Of a stretch of DNA of 64,000 nt, positions 16,622 to 24,964 are shown piece after piece. Made by a program: the position numbers and the translations under genes. The first letter of the stretch is position 1, and every line of letters begins with the position of its first letter. Location: positions 1-64,000 of the forward strand of contig CACCQD010000007.1 in NCBI GenBank assembly GCA_902547925.1, written 5' to 3'. A model generated the notes under the pieces. The model searched no databases. It worked only from the letters and a program-made list of their open reading frames with translations, and was not told the origin of the DNA. The DNA comes from an uncultured SAR116 cluster alpha proteobacterium. GTDB taxonomy: Bacteria > Pseudomonadota > Alphaproteobacteria > Puniceispirillales > Puniceispirillaceae.

Positions 16622-18385
16622 TCACGCCGGCATTCCAGCCTTTTCAAGCCCGCTCATGACGTAGTCTTTGGCGAGTGTCGGAACGACCTTTTCATAATCG
16701 CGCAAGGTCTTGATCTCTGGTCGCTTTTCGAGAAACACGGCTAAGGATTTTTCCGCCTCTTCCATATTACCTAGGTGCGCCTCAACAGCCGCCAGCCACC
16801 CATACCATCGACTATGGCCACTTTTGTCCCTAAAGAGTGTTACCCACCGTTTCGCATTTTCAGCATCTTTCATCCCCAGATAAATAAGCGGCAAAAAGCC
16901 CTCATATTTGCTTCGTCCTGACGGGTCCAAATCAATCGCCTTTTGGAGATAACTCAGGGCTTCATCATACCTACCAAAACTGGTGATTGCCATCGCAAGA
17001 TCTTGATTGGCCGCAGAATTGCTCGGGTTCAATTCAAGAGCCAGCTCGGCAAATTCAACCCGCTTTTCATAATCACCGCGCAGATTGAAAGAGCGGCTCA
17101 GCATAATCACGGCTTCTGGGTTATTAGGATTTAAATCATATGCCTTTTGCGACAGACGATGAAAAAGCTGTTCATGCTCACTGCGCTTTCCAGGTTCTCT
17201 CTGATCAAAAATCCAATTTGTCAATGAGCGACATTGCAGCGTGTAGGCTTCACAAAAATTTGGGTCTAGTGCGACCGCGGATTCACATTTTGACGCAATT
17301 TCGGGATATTTTGGTTCAAAGTCGTTAAAGAGGCTCAATGCCTGTAGATATAAATCCCAGGCAGACAGATCAGTAGTTTTTTTGGACAACGACCCACGGC
17401 TATGCTCCTGGCCTTTCAGGGCAGGCACAATCAGCACCGCAACGGATTGGGACACCTCATCCTGAACCTCGAAGATATCATCCAACGGACGGTCCCATCG
17501 CTGTGACCAGATTTGTTGATCGTCAATCGCATCAATCAAATTAGCGGTGATCCTGACCTTATTGCCACCTTTGCGAATGCTTCCCGTCACCAGGTAGCGG
17601 GCACCCATTTCCTGAGCGATCATTGATGATTTCAGGCTGGAATCCTTATAAGTGAAGCTGGTGTTACGGGCAATGACGGGGAAGGTTTTCCAGCTTGAGA
17701 GGTTGGCTATGATATCTTCAGAAATGCCATCCGCAAAATAATCCTGATCAGGGTCGTTGCTTTGATTCACAAACGGCAGCACAGCGATTGTCGGCGGCTT
17801 TGATAATGCACCTTTTGCATCGGCTTTCATTTCAGGCGCATTTTTGGCACGCTCGCTGGTGCCGTCCAACATCATGTCATAGGCCCTAACCATCGTGTTC
17901 TTGACCTGTTGATCACCGATATCTGTGAAATTCAATTCGACCTTTTGGCTCACGAAATCATGAACACCCTTTGACAGGCACACACTATCCGGTTGCGCCA
18001 GCGCCTCCAACCGGGCGGCGACATTGACACCATCACCATAAAGATTCTGATCTTCGACAATCACATCACCCATGTTGATGCCGATACGAAATCTCATTTG
18101 CGCGTCTTCGTTATCCAGGGATGCGTTCCTTTGCTTGATTAGCTTTTGAAATTCTGATGCACAAATCACCGCAGACACAGCGCTTTGAAACTCCGCAAGG
18201 ACAGAATCTCCAGCAGTGTTAAAAATTCTGCCGCCATGTTCTTCAAAAAGATCGTCTAAAATCTCTTTGCAAGCTCTAAAACTGCGGAGCGTTTGCTCCT
18301 CATTTTTTTCCATGAGTTTGCTGAAACCAACAACATCCGTCACAAAGATGACTGCTATTTTTCTAACTATGTTGTCCTCTGACAT
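16622..18385 (-). CDS. Soluble class III cyclase with TolB-like domain and TPR repeats
   Basis: A 587-residue protein with three parts. The N-terminal class III cyclase domain (about residues 5-170) has both metal aspartates (VTDVVGFSK, NTAGDSVLAEF) and the catalytic Asn/Arg (LYGDGVNVAARLEAL). A TolB-N-like domain (COG5616 type, about residues 200-330) follows, with IAVLPFVNQSNDPDQDYFADG and a VTGSIRKGGNKVRI strand. The rest is TPR repeats (about residues 350-575). Unlike its neighbour and the copy at 48.9 kb it shows no membrane segment between the cyclase and the TolB-like part, so it should be cytosolic. I use the ATG at 18385 (MSEDN), which aligns with the MSDDQ start of the paralogue upstream. 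It overlaps or adjoins the downstream 7TM cyclase gene. Confidence 0.88.
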   Translation of the reverse strand: MSEDNIVRKIAVIFVTDVVGFSKLMEKNEEQTLRSFRACKEILDDLFEEHGGRIFNTAGDSVLAEFQSAVSAVICASEFQKLIKQRNASLDNEDAQMRFRIGINMGDVIVEDQNLYGDGVNVAARLEALAQPDSVCLSKGVHDFVSQKVELNFTDIGDQQVKNTMVRAYDMMLDGTSERAKNAPEMKADAKGALSKPPTIAVLPFVNQSNDPDQDYFADGISEDIIANLSSWKTFPVIARNTSFTYKDSSLKSSMIAQEMGARYLVTGSIRKGGNKVRITANLIDAIDDQQIWSQRWDRPLDDIFEVQDEVSQSVAVLIVPALKGQEHSRGSLSKKTTDLSAWDLYLQALSLFNDFEPKYPEIASKCESAVALDPNFCEAYTLQCRSLTNWIFDQREPGKRSEHEQLFHRLSQKAYDLNPNNPEAVIMLSRSFNLRGDYEKRVEFAELALELNPSNSAANQDLAMAITSFGRYDEALSYLQKAIDLDPSGRSKYEGFLPLIYLGMKDAENAKRWVTLFRDKSGHSRWYGWLAAVEAHLGNMEEAEKSLAVFLEKRPEIKTLRDYEKVVPTLAKDYVMSGLEKAGMPA

Positions 18386-18457
18386 CAAATCAAATACCCC
18401 GCATCCAATATGGAATTGAAAATCCTTTTTTCTTATTCTGGTTACATCCCACACTTA

Positions 18458-21400
18458 TCAATTTAATTTGGGCAAGCCCAAGTCTGTCAATTCGATAAAA
18501 ATTTTATCCAAAAACTCTTTTTCGTTTATTGCCGCCATTTGTTGATAAAAATTGCCTTGATTCACTGGATTTGCAAAATCGAGTTGATCATAAATATATC
18601 TTCTGGCTTTTTCTCTATCCCCTATCATCACTTCGGCATAGGCGAGCAGCGTGTAGACCATCGAGTTTTTACGAGGCAGGCTAAGCTCCCCGAGTTCCAC
18701 AACCTCATCAAGACGATTAGCGAGCAAATATGCGGACATCAGGTTTTTCGTAATCCTTAAATCTGTATCATTTGGCGTCATTTTGAGAGATTTTTCTAAA
18801 GCTGATATTCCGGGTGTTAACTCGCCACAATTAGTAAAAGCTAAACCCAAAAACTGATAATCTTGGCCAGAGCGAGCAAGTGGTTCTAATTGCCCCGCGT
18901 GGTAAAGGGCTTTTTCGCAATTTTTGAAAATATTTGCCTCCACAAATGCTCTTGCTGCATGAGATACCGCGTCAGGCTTTATCTCCAATGCACGATCCGA
19001 GAACCTTATTATATCAGCCATGTCCTGTTGTTTATCCTCAGACAAACCAACAAATAATTTCACTGCACGGTGCCAAAGTGACATATTCATTTTCAAGTGC
19101 TCAGAGGCGTCTGACTTCAGAAGTTCACGTAGCAGAGTGTCGCCACGATACCACCCATCCTTTGTCAAGGTTCGCAAATGTCTTCTAGTGTTGAGCATGA
19201 TTGTATGTGCAGTCGCACTCTCCTCATGAAAAGAAGGCTGCTCACCCATCACGACGTTTATCTGCAAAGCAGATAGAATAGCGTCACCAACTCGGTCCTG
19301 AGCCTCGAACAAATTCTCATCCAAAAAATCAAACTTTTTGGCCCATCGAACCCGCTCCGTGGTGACATCGATCAGTTCTGCCGTCACCCTGATCGCTTTT
19401 CCTGATTGCTGGACAGTCCCCCCTACGACATAGTCCACATCATAAAGTTCTTTGATCTCTTGATTGCTTAGACCTGCGTCAACTACATGATAGCTGGTAC
19501 TGCTAGACAACGTCACAATCTCTTCATAGCGTTGCAGTCCGATGAGAAGTGTTTCGGTGACCGAGTCACTGATCGAGAAATCATTGCCGGTGGTTGTGTT
19601 GAGATTTTTTAGAGGCCTGACCAGTACAACAGGTACATTTGCGATAAATTTATCGGCTTTAGTTATTGGTGACTGGGATACTCGGACTTTGTCATTTTTT
19701 TTACATAAATTACCACAGGCCTTGGCTGCTATTTCTAAAGCCTCTAGAGAAATAGCATCAAAACCAGCAAGATCAGGTGACACTCTCTTTGCGGCATCAA
19801 AATCATCGTTAAGCAAATAAAGATGTGCCATCAAGCGTCGCGTCGTTTTGTCCCTCAAACCCTTCGCGACAAAATTCTCAGCAACCTTGATCGCATTAGC
19901 AATATCGCCCGACAACATATGCGCTGCAATGATTAGGGTCTTTATTTCGTCATTCTTAGCATTGGGCTCCAACCTCATGGCAACATTCAGCGTGTCGATA
20001 GCCTCTTTTTCCATGCCACATTGAATATAGACATACCCCGCTTGGCGCATCCGATTGGTGTTCTTGCCAGCCTCGACAAATTTGTTGATATGGTGGCTGG
20101 CCTTTTTACAATCCTGGTCGATGAACAACGCAGTCAAGCCAACCAAATTTTGCGCATACCCCGGACTTACCGCCATAGCCTTTTTCATGTATCCATCAAG
20201 ATTAGATCGTTCTCCCACCACATCTGTGCTTAGTTTTCTGTTCAATCTCGCAAAACTCATCCACCCTGGCACCAGATGATAATAGACGTTGGTTACGGGC
20301 AAATTTTGAAGAAGTTCACGCTCTAGCTTTTCGGCCCTCAAGAAGCTTTCTTGTGTTCTCTTGAGGAAATTTGAGCGCCAGTTCATAAAGGTAAGAAAAT
20401 TCTCCGCGCTGGCGAAAAGCTCTCGGTCAAGCGCCGCATCCTCACCCATCGTGACTTTAGTCATTGTCGAAGCTAAGACTTCATTGGCTACATTATCCTG
20501 AATTACGAAATCATCTGAAATTTCAAAATCCAAATTCTGGGACCAGATGATTTTTTCTGACAGATTGTCGATCAGACTGAAAGTGACCCTCGTGGATTGA
20601 GCTGAAATTTGAACAGTGCCTGAGACTTGATATTTAATGTTCAGCTTGCGCATCAAATCCATGTCAGGGCGATCATTCGATAGAATGTCACTCCTGAATT
20701 CTTCGGGAGGCAGACTGACCTCATCATAATTATTCAGCTTGGTCTGAACAGCGCGCGTTACCCCCTCGGACAAGCTTTCCGCCTTTTGACCCCCACCAAG
20801 AGTTTTGAACTCATTGACCATCATCTTGATTGCCTGGGAGTCTGAAAATAGTTGCTCTGGCTCCTGCTGCGATGGGGCAAGAGACAAATAGAACAGACCC
20901 GCACCGATCAGCGTAAAAAAAATAACCGCCGCAGCAACCATTGGTAATTTGGAGGAAAGCGGTTTTGACAAACTGCGCTTCTGAGACGGGTCCAGCACAA
21001 CGTCATAGACATGAAACCTGTTCTCTTTGACCTGCTGCACGCCGAGATCTTTGAAGACCAGATCCGTCTTGGCCTGAACAAATTCATAAACCGGTTTGGA
21101 AATGCTGATTCCATTTGGCTGCGCCAGAGCCTCGAGCCGTGCGGCAATATTAACCCCATCTCCATATAGATTTTCGTCTTCAATGACGACGTCACCCATA
21201 TTTATGCCGATGCGAAACTCCATGATTTCAGCTGTGGCTGAGGATTGGTTTCGCTGTTTTAAAACTCTCTGGAAATCAGCTGCGCATTCCACCGCCAAAA
21301 CGGCGCTGGAAAATTCAGCAAGAACAGAGTCACCGGCAGTGTTGAAAATACGGCCATCATATTGTTTGAAGGATTTATCCAAAAGCCTGCGGCAGGCCCG

Positions 21401-21508
21401 AAGGTTCTTGATTGTCTGGGCTTCGTCCTGCTCCATTGATTTGCTGTAACCAACAACATCCGTCGCAAAAATTACCGCAATCTTTCTGTCAATCTGGTCG
21501 TCAGACAT
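18458..21508 (-). CDS. Membrane class III cyclase with duplicated TolB-like/TPR sensor module
   Basis: A 1016-residue protein. The N-terminal cytoplasmic cyclase domain (about residues 5-175) is complete: ATDVVGYSK, NTAGDSVLAEF and LYGDGVNIAARLEAL. One membrane segment (about residues 185-210, AAAVIFFTLIGAGLFYLSLA) places the remainder in the periplasm. That remainder contains two successive copies of a TolB/FlgO-like plus TPR module: copy one about residues 220-620 (YQVSGTVQISAQSTRVTFSL) and copy two about residues 640-1010 (YVVGGTVQQSGKAIRVTAEL). The two copies share the order of strands and the IWSQ/RWAK and VIQDNVAN/EAQDRVGD positions. It is the first gene of the cyclase operon; an AGGA site precedes the ATG. 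The ligand is unknown. Confidence 0.88.
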   Translation of the reverse strand: MSDDQIDRKIAVIFATDVVGYSKSMEQDEAQTIKNLRACRRLLDKSFKQYDGRIFNTAGDSVLAEFSSAVLAVECAADFQRVLKQRNQSSATAEIMEFRIGINMGDVVIEDENLYGDGVNIAARLEALAQPNGISISKPVYEFVQAKTDLVFKDLGVQQVKENRFHVYDVVLDPSQKRSLSKPLSSKLPMVAAAVIFFTLIGAGLFYLSLAPSQQEPEQLFSDSQAIKMMVNEFKTLGGGQKAESLSEGVTRAVQTKLNNYDEVSLPPEEFRSDILSNDRPDMDLMRKLNIKYQVSGTVQISAQSTRVTFSLIDNLSEKIIWSQNLDFEISDDFVIQDNVANEVLASTMTKVTMGEDAALDRELFASAENFLTFMNWRSNFLKRTQESFLRAEKLERELLQNLPVTNVYYHLVPGWMSFARLNRKLSTDVVGERSNLDGYMKKAMAVSPGYAQNLVGLTALFIDQDCKKASHHINKFVEAGKNTNRMRQAGYVYIQCGMEKEAIDTLNVAMRLEPNAKNDEIKTLIIAAHMLSGDIANAIKVAENFVAKGLRDKTTRRLMAHLYLLNDDFDAAKRVSPDLAGFDAISLEALEIAAKACGNLCKKNDKVRVSQSPITKADKFIANVPVVLVRPLKNLNTTTGNDFSISDSVTETLLIGLQRYEEIVTLSSSTSYHVVDAGLSNQEIKELYDVDYVVGGTVQQSGKAIRVTAELIDVTTERVRWAKKFDFLDENLFEAQDRVGDAILSALQINVVMGEQPSFHEESATAHTIMLNTRRHLRTLTKDGWYRGDTLLRELLKSDASEHLKMNMSLWHRAVKLFVGLSEDKQQDMADIIRFSDRALEIKPDAVSHAARAFVEANIFKNCEKALYHAGQLEPLARSGQDYQFLGLAFTNCGELTPGISALEKSLKMTPNDTDLRITKNLMSAYLLANRLDEVVELGELSLPRKNSMVYTLLAYAEVMIGDREKARRYIYDQLDFANPVNQGNFYQQMAAINEKEFLDKIFIELTDLGLPKLN

Positions 21509-21869
21509 GACTCAAGTCCTATGTGCCATCTGGAACAAAATCAGGAAGTCAGAGCATTCAAATAAGGCGCGAGCTGAATTTCACATCGCGTTAAGGTTAC
21601 GCAGATATAACAACACTCTAATTTAGGGTCGCAGTTTTATGCGCCTGAGGTCAAGGGCCTGTCTGGCGTAGTCACTCACTTTTTGCCAATATAACGACTG
21701 ATGGTTGCCTCAATGCCATTTTGGTAGATACTGGCGAGCCATTTCTCAAACGCTGCCACAAAGCGCTCATGTCGCAACCACTATTAACGCGTGTAAAGTT
21801 AGGCGCACGTCAACTTTGCAGGCTGAACCAAAAAACGCACGAAAAAAGCCCTTTTCAGGATACTATACA
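21509..21869. other. Divergent intergenic region with a possible gene remnant
   Basis: A 361-base gap between the cyclase operon and the sugar-kinase pair, expected to hold promoters for both. On the minus strand at 21676-21780 there is a 34-codon open stretch with protein-like composition (ERFVAAFEKWLASIYQNG, ending in RYIGKK and a stop), closed upstream by a stop codon. It could be the C-terminal remnant of a lost gene, but I do not recognise it. The rest shows no structure. Confidence 0.3.
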
Positions 21870-22550
21870 ATGTCAACCAACCAAACAGTACAAATCCCTG
21901 ATGCTGCCCAATTGGCCTCAGATATTACCGCGCTTGTAACGCCTGCAAAAATAGTGGCTGTAGCCATCGCTGGACCTCCTGGAAGCGGCAAATCCACCCT
22001 TGCCGCCGATCTGGCGCGCCGCATCGGACCGTCCTGTTGTCTGATTCCAATGGATGGCTTTCACCTTGACAATGCCACTCTGTCCGCGCGGGGTCTGCTG
22101 TCGGTTAAGGGCGCGCCCGAGACATTTGATCTTGCGGGTTTTGAAAATTTGATTGAGGCGCTGCAGACAGGCCGGACGACACAATTTCCTACCTTCGACC
22201 GGGATTTAGACAGCGTCATTGAAAAGGGTGGATCCGTACCTGATAAGCTGTCGATCCTTCTTTTTGAAGGCAATTATCTATTGTTTGACGAGCCTGGCTG
22301 GGCTGGGCTGGCTGAGACATGGGACGCCGCCATTTGGCTGGATGTGCCACATGAAATCCTGGAGACACGCCTGATCAAACGTTGGCTGGGTCAGGGCATG
22401 CCAGAAGCAGAAGCAAGGCAACGGGCAAAGGCCAATGACCTTGTGAATGCCCGGCGTGTTAACGATAGAGCGTTACCCGCAACATGGACCATGCGATATG
22501 AGTCAGTAGATAAGGGATCAGGCGATAAGGTATCATCAGTGAGTGTATGA
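21870..22550 (+). CDS. P-loop sugar/nucleoside kinase, FrcK/YfdR-like
   Basis: A 226-residue kinase of the uridine kinase/pantothenate kinase-like P-loop family (PRK09270 type), often annotated as fructose transport system kinase FrcK. The Walker A motif AGPPGSGKST (about residues 37-46), the catalytic IPMDGFHLDN (about residues 62-71), FDLAGF, FPTFDRDLD and the LFEGNYLL strand (about residue 132) are all present. It phosphorylates a small sugar or nucleoside in the cytoplasm; which one is unknown. I use the ATG at 21870, behind a CAGGA site, and not the in-frame ATG at 21705. A PfkB-type kinase follows 135 bases later on the same strand. Confidence 0.82.
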   Translation: MSTNQTVQIPDAAQLASDITALVTPAKIVAVAIAGPPGSGKSTLAADLARRIGPSCCLIPMDGFHLDNATLSARGLLSVKGAPETFDLAGFENLIEALQTGRTTQFPTFDRDLDSVIEKGGSVPDKLSILLFEGNYLLFDEPGWAGLAETWDAAIWLDVPHEILETRLIKRWLGQGMPEAEARQRAKANDLVNARRVNDRALPATWTMRYESVDKGSGDKVSSVSV

Positions 22551-22571
22551 GGGCGCGGCGCAGAAACCATC

Positions 22572-22603
22572 CCATCCGGCCAAAAGGCGTAAGGGCCGGA
22601 TGG
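22572..22603 (+). terminator. Strong hairpin between the two sugar-kinase genes
   Basis: A perfect 10-bp stem (CCATCCGGCC and GGCCGGATGG) closes a 12-base loop just after the FrcK-like stop codon. No T run follows, so it could be a Rho-assisted terminator, an attenuating hairpin or an mRNA-stabilising element between the two kinase genes. Confidence 0.45.
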
Positions 22604-22685
22604 CAGTTATATCGAGATAACGGTTTTAACGGGGTGCCACTTTCAGCAGAGTTGCAGGGGCGCCCAATGATTCGGAGTGATGAGC

Positions 22686-23627
22686 ATGATTGCGGTTGGC
22701 GGTGAAAATCTGATTGACCTTGTTGCCAGAAACCAGAGAGACGGTGAACAGTCGGAATTCATCGCAGCAGAGGGTGGTGGGCCTTTCAATGTCGCGATGG
22801 CGGCTGGCAGGCTGGGGGTTGATGTGTCCTACCTCACGCCAATCTCATCTGACAGATTTGGCGATCTCCTGAGTGACCGTCTGCTTCAGAGTCATGTCAC
22901 CATCGCCGGCGCGCGCGTAGAGCAGCCCACCTCGCTTGCAGTGGTGTCTGTTGATGCCAACGGGGTGCCATCCTACGGCTTTTACCGCAACGGCACAGCC
23001 GAACGTCAGGTAAACGTCCAGACGCTGGCCAGCACAATGCCACAAGAAACAGCGATCTTTCATGTTGGCGGCGTGGCGCTCATTGATGGCGATGATGCCG
23101 AGGCTTGGAAACAGCATTTCAAAGACTGCAAGGCCAATGGCATCCTCACATCCCTTGATCCCAACATACGTCCGGCCCTTGTCAGCGACAGGGACAGCTA
23201 TGATGAACGGTTGCGTCAGATGATGGCCATTGCTGACATCGTGAAGCTGAGCGATGAGGACATCGTCTGGCTGTATCCTGACCGCCCTCTTGAACAGGCG
23301 TTGGCCGAGTGCCGGGCTGATTGCAATGCCGCGCTGTTCATCCTGACCCTTGGGGCCGATGGCGCCCGTGGTTTTGTTACCGCTGGCGAGGTGCATGTAC
23401 CCGCGGCACAAACAGACCAGATCATTGATACTGTTGGCGCAGGTGACACCTTCATGGCCAGTATTCTGGCGTGGATCATTGAAACAGGTCGTGATGATCT
23501 GCGGAGCCTCGACGCAACCGACACCGAATCGCTGACGGCATCACTTGCCAGGGCAGCCACGGCGGCCGCATTGAATTGTGAGCAGAGCGGTTGCAACCCG
23601 CCATGGCGTGACCAGCTTGATGGGTGA
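22686..23627 (+). CDS. PfkB family carbohydrate kinase, probable fructokinase
   Basis: A 313-residue ribokinase/PfkB-family sugar kinase. The N-terminal MIAVGGENLIDLV, the substrate-binding GGGPFNVAMAAGRLG (about residues 30-44) and the C-terminal signature DTVGAGDTFMASIL with its catalytic aspartate (about residues 250-263) are typical of bacterial fructokinases. It would phosphorylate a free ketohexose using ATP. The ATG at 22686 is preceded by CGGAG at a good distance; a GTG and an ATG a few codons earlier are in frame but too close to that site. It pairs with the preceding FrcK-like kinase. No transporter or regulator is adjacent. Confidence 0.87.
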   Translation: MIAVGGENLIDLVARNQRDGEQSEFIAAEGGGPFNVAMAAGRLGVDVSYLTPISSDRFGDLLSDRLLQSHVTIAGARVEQPTSLAVVSVDANGVPSYGFYRNGTAERQVNVQTLASTMPQETAIFHVGGVALIDGDDAEAWKQHFKDCKANGILTSLDPNIRPALVSDRDSYDERLRQMMAIADIVKLSDEDIVWLYPDRPLEQALAECRADCNAALFILTLGADGARGFVTAGEVHVPAAQTDQIIDTVGAGDTFMASILAWIIETGRDDLRSLDATDTESLTASLARAATAAALNCEQSGCNPPWRDQLDG

Positions 23628-23707
23628 GGACATCACTTCCGCAAAACATCTACGCTGAACAACCGCACAAAATTGAGGTTGGCATGCCACTGGCGCACAT
23701 GACGTTT

Positions 23708-24913
23708 TTACCAAGGGTCCGGACCTGATGGCGGATCAGTGACCCGCCCACGGACAATATCACCGGCAGCATCATACATGGGCAAACCACACAACACCGC
23801 CTCATATGTCTTTTGGTCATTTCCCAGAACACGCACCTCGGTCCCCGGGCCGATGGCCGGATCATCCACACGAACAAGCGCCACGCCACATTCCTGAAAT
23901 GGCGACCAGCTGGAAGAACAGACCTGCCCGACAATTTTGCCGTCGATGGACATTGCTCGGCCCCGTTCCGCGATCCCGCCACGCACGCGCATGCCAAAGG
24001 TCCGGTTTCGTTTATCTGCCGTCTGAAGCGCGGCCTTGCCGATGAAATCACGGTCATCAATTTTCACAAAATGACCAAGACCCGCGTCATAGGGTGTCGT
24101 CGTCTCGTCAAATTCTGCCTGAGACATCAGGCCGGCCTCAATTCTGCGGGCCCGGAACACCGGCGTTCCGGTGAGAACTATGCCATGTGCCTGCCCGGTC
24201 TGCCAGATACGGTTGCCAACCGCCTCTGCATTATTTCTTGGCCGAAGATAAAACTCCCAGCCCAGCTCATTAGAAAAACCTGTTCGGGTGATGATCACTT
24301 CCTCACCGGCGATCCTGACCGTCGCGATATCAAAATAGCGCCAAGATTCCGGAAAATCAGCATCGATGCTGTCCCGCAATACATCCATTGATTTTGGTCC
24401 CTGTATCTGGCTAACCCAGACATTCGGATCTGATATTGTCACATCAAAGCCGTGCGAATGGGCCCTATACCATTTGATCAGCTCCCCATCGGCCTGCGCC
24501 ATCCAGAACCGGTCCCGGGCAAGACGAAGCATCACACCATCAGTGATCATGCCACCATGATGATAGAGAACAAAATTATAAATGCAGCGACCAACCTCAA
24601 CGGCGCTTACGCCCCGGGCAAACACATGGTTGATATAGGCCTCGGCATCTGGTCCAGAAATTTCCACGGGAAATTCCCCGGTATTGCGGAAAATGACTTT
24701 CTGGCGCACCGCCCAATATTGCTCATCATCGGTGACGTTGTTCAAACTCTCCGGCGTCATGCGGTTGTTATAAAGAGAATATTCAGGGTCAAAGGGCAGC
24801 TCCATATAAGACAATGGATGCGGCTTCATGATTGAAGACAACTCTATGGGGCGCCGCCCTTCCAACGGCAGGGCTTTGATCGTGTAACGCCTATCAAGAA
24901 TTGAGTTGTGCAT
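23708..24913 (-). CDS. GcvT family tetrahydrofolate-dependent aminomethyl/methyltransferase
   Basis: A 401-residue protein with the GcvT fold: N-terminal folate-binding domain (about residues 45-280) with the strand YNFVLYHHGGMITDGVML, GFSNELGWEFYLRP (about residues 233-246) and FRARRIEAGL, then the C-terminal beta-barrel domain (TTTPYDAGLGHFVKIDDRDFIGKAAL begins it, cited in parts: TTTPYDAGLG and DDRDFIGKAAL). Such enzymes move a one-carbon group from an N-, O- or S-methyl substrate to tetrahydrofolate. The motif DmdA uses in place of GFSNELGWE is not present, so it is not an obvious DMSP demethylase. It is the last gene of an operon with an aldehyde and an alcohol dehydrogenase. An AGGA site supports the start. 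Confidence 0.82.
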   Translation of the reverse strand: MHNSILDRRYTIKALPLEGRRPIELSSIMKPHPLSYMELPFDPEYSLYNNRMTPESLNNVTDDEQYWAVRQKVIFRNTGEFPVEISGPDAEAYINHVFARGVSAVEVGRCIYNFVLYHHGGMITDGVMLRLARDRFWMAQADGELIKWYRAHSHGFDVTISDPNVWVSQIQGPKSMDVLRDSIDADFPESWRYFDIATVRIAGEEVIITRTGFSNELGWEFYLRPRNNAEAVGNRIWQTGQAHGIVLTGTPVFRARRIEAGLMSQAEFDETTTPYDAGLGHFVKIDDRDFIGKAALQTADKRNRTFGMRVRGGIAERGRAMSIDGKIVGQVCSSSWSPFQECGVALVRVDDPAIGPGTEVRVLGNDQKTYEAVLCGLPMYDAAGDIVRGRVTDPPSGPDPW

Positions 24914-24964
24914 GACATCTATCCTGAATTGGGTTTGTAGGGCGGTTGCGGGCTGGTTAAGAAC

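Noticed and set aside
21676-21780. A 34-codon protein-like stretch ending RYIGKK on the minus strand
   Set aside because: Too short, closed by a stop at both ends and not recognised; kept only as a note in the intergenic entry.
23708-24913. DMSP demethylase DmdA
   Set aside because: The fold is right, but the region reads GFSNELGWEFYLRP, the general GcvT form, and the remainder does not match what I remember of DmdA.
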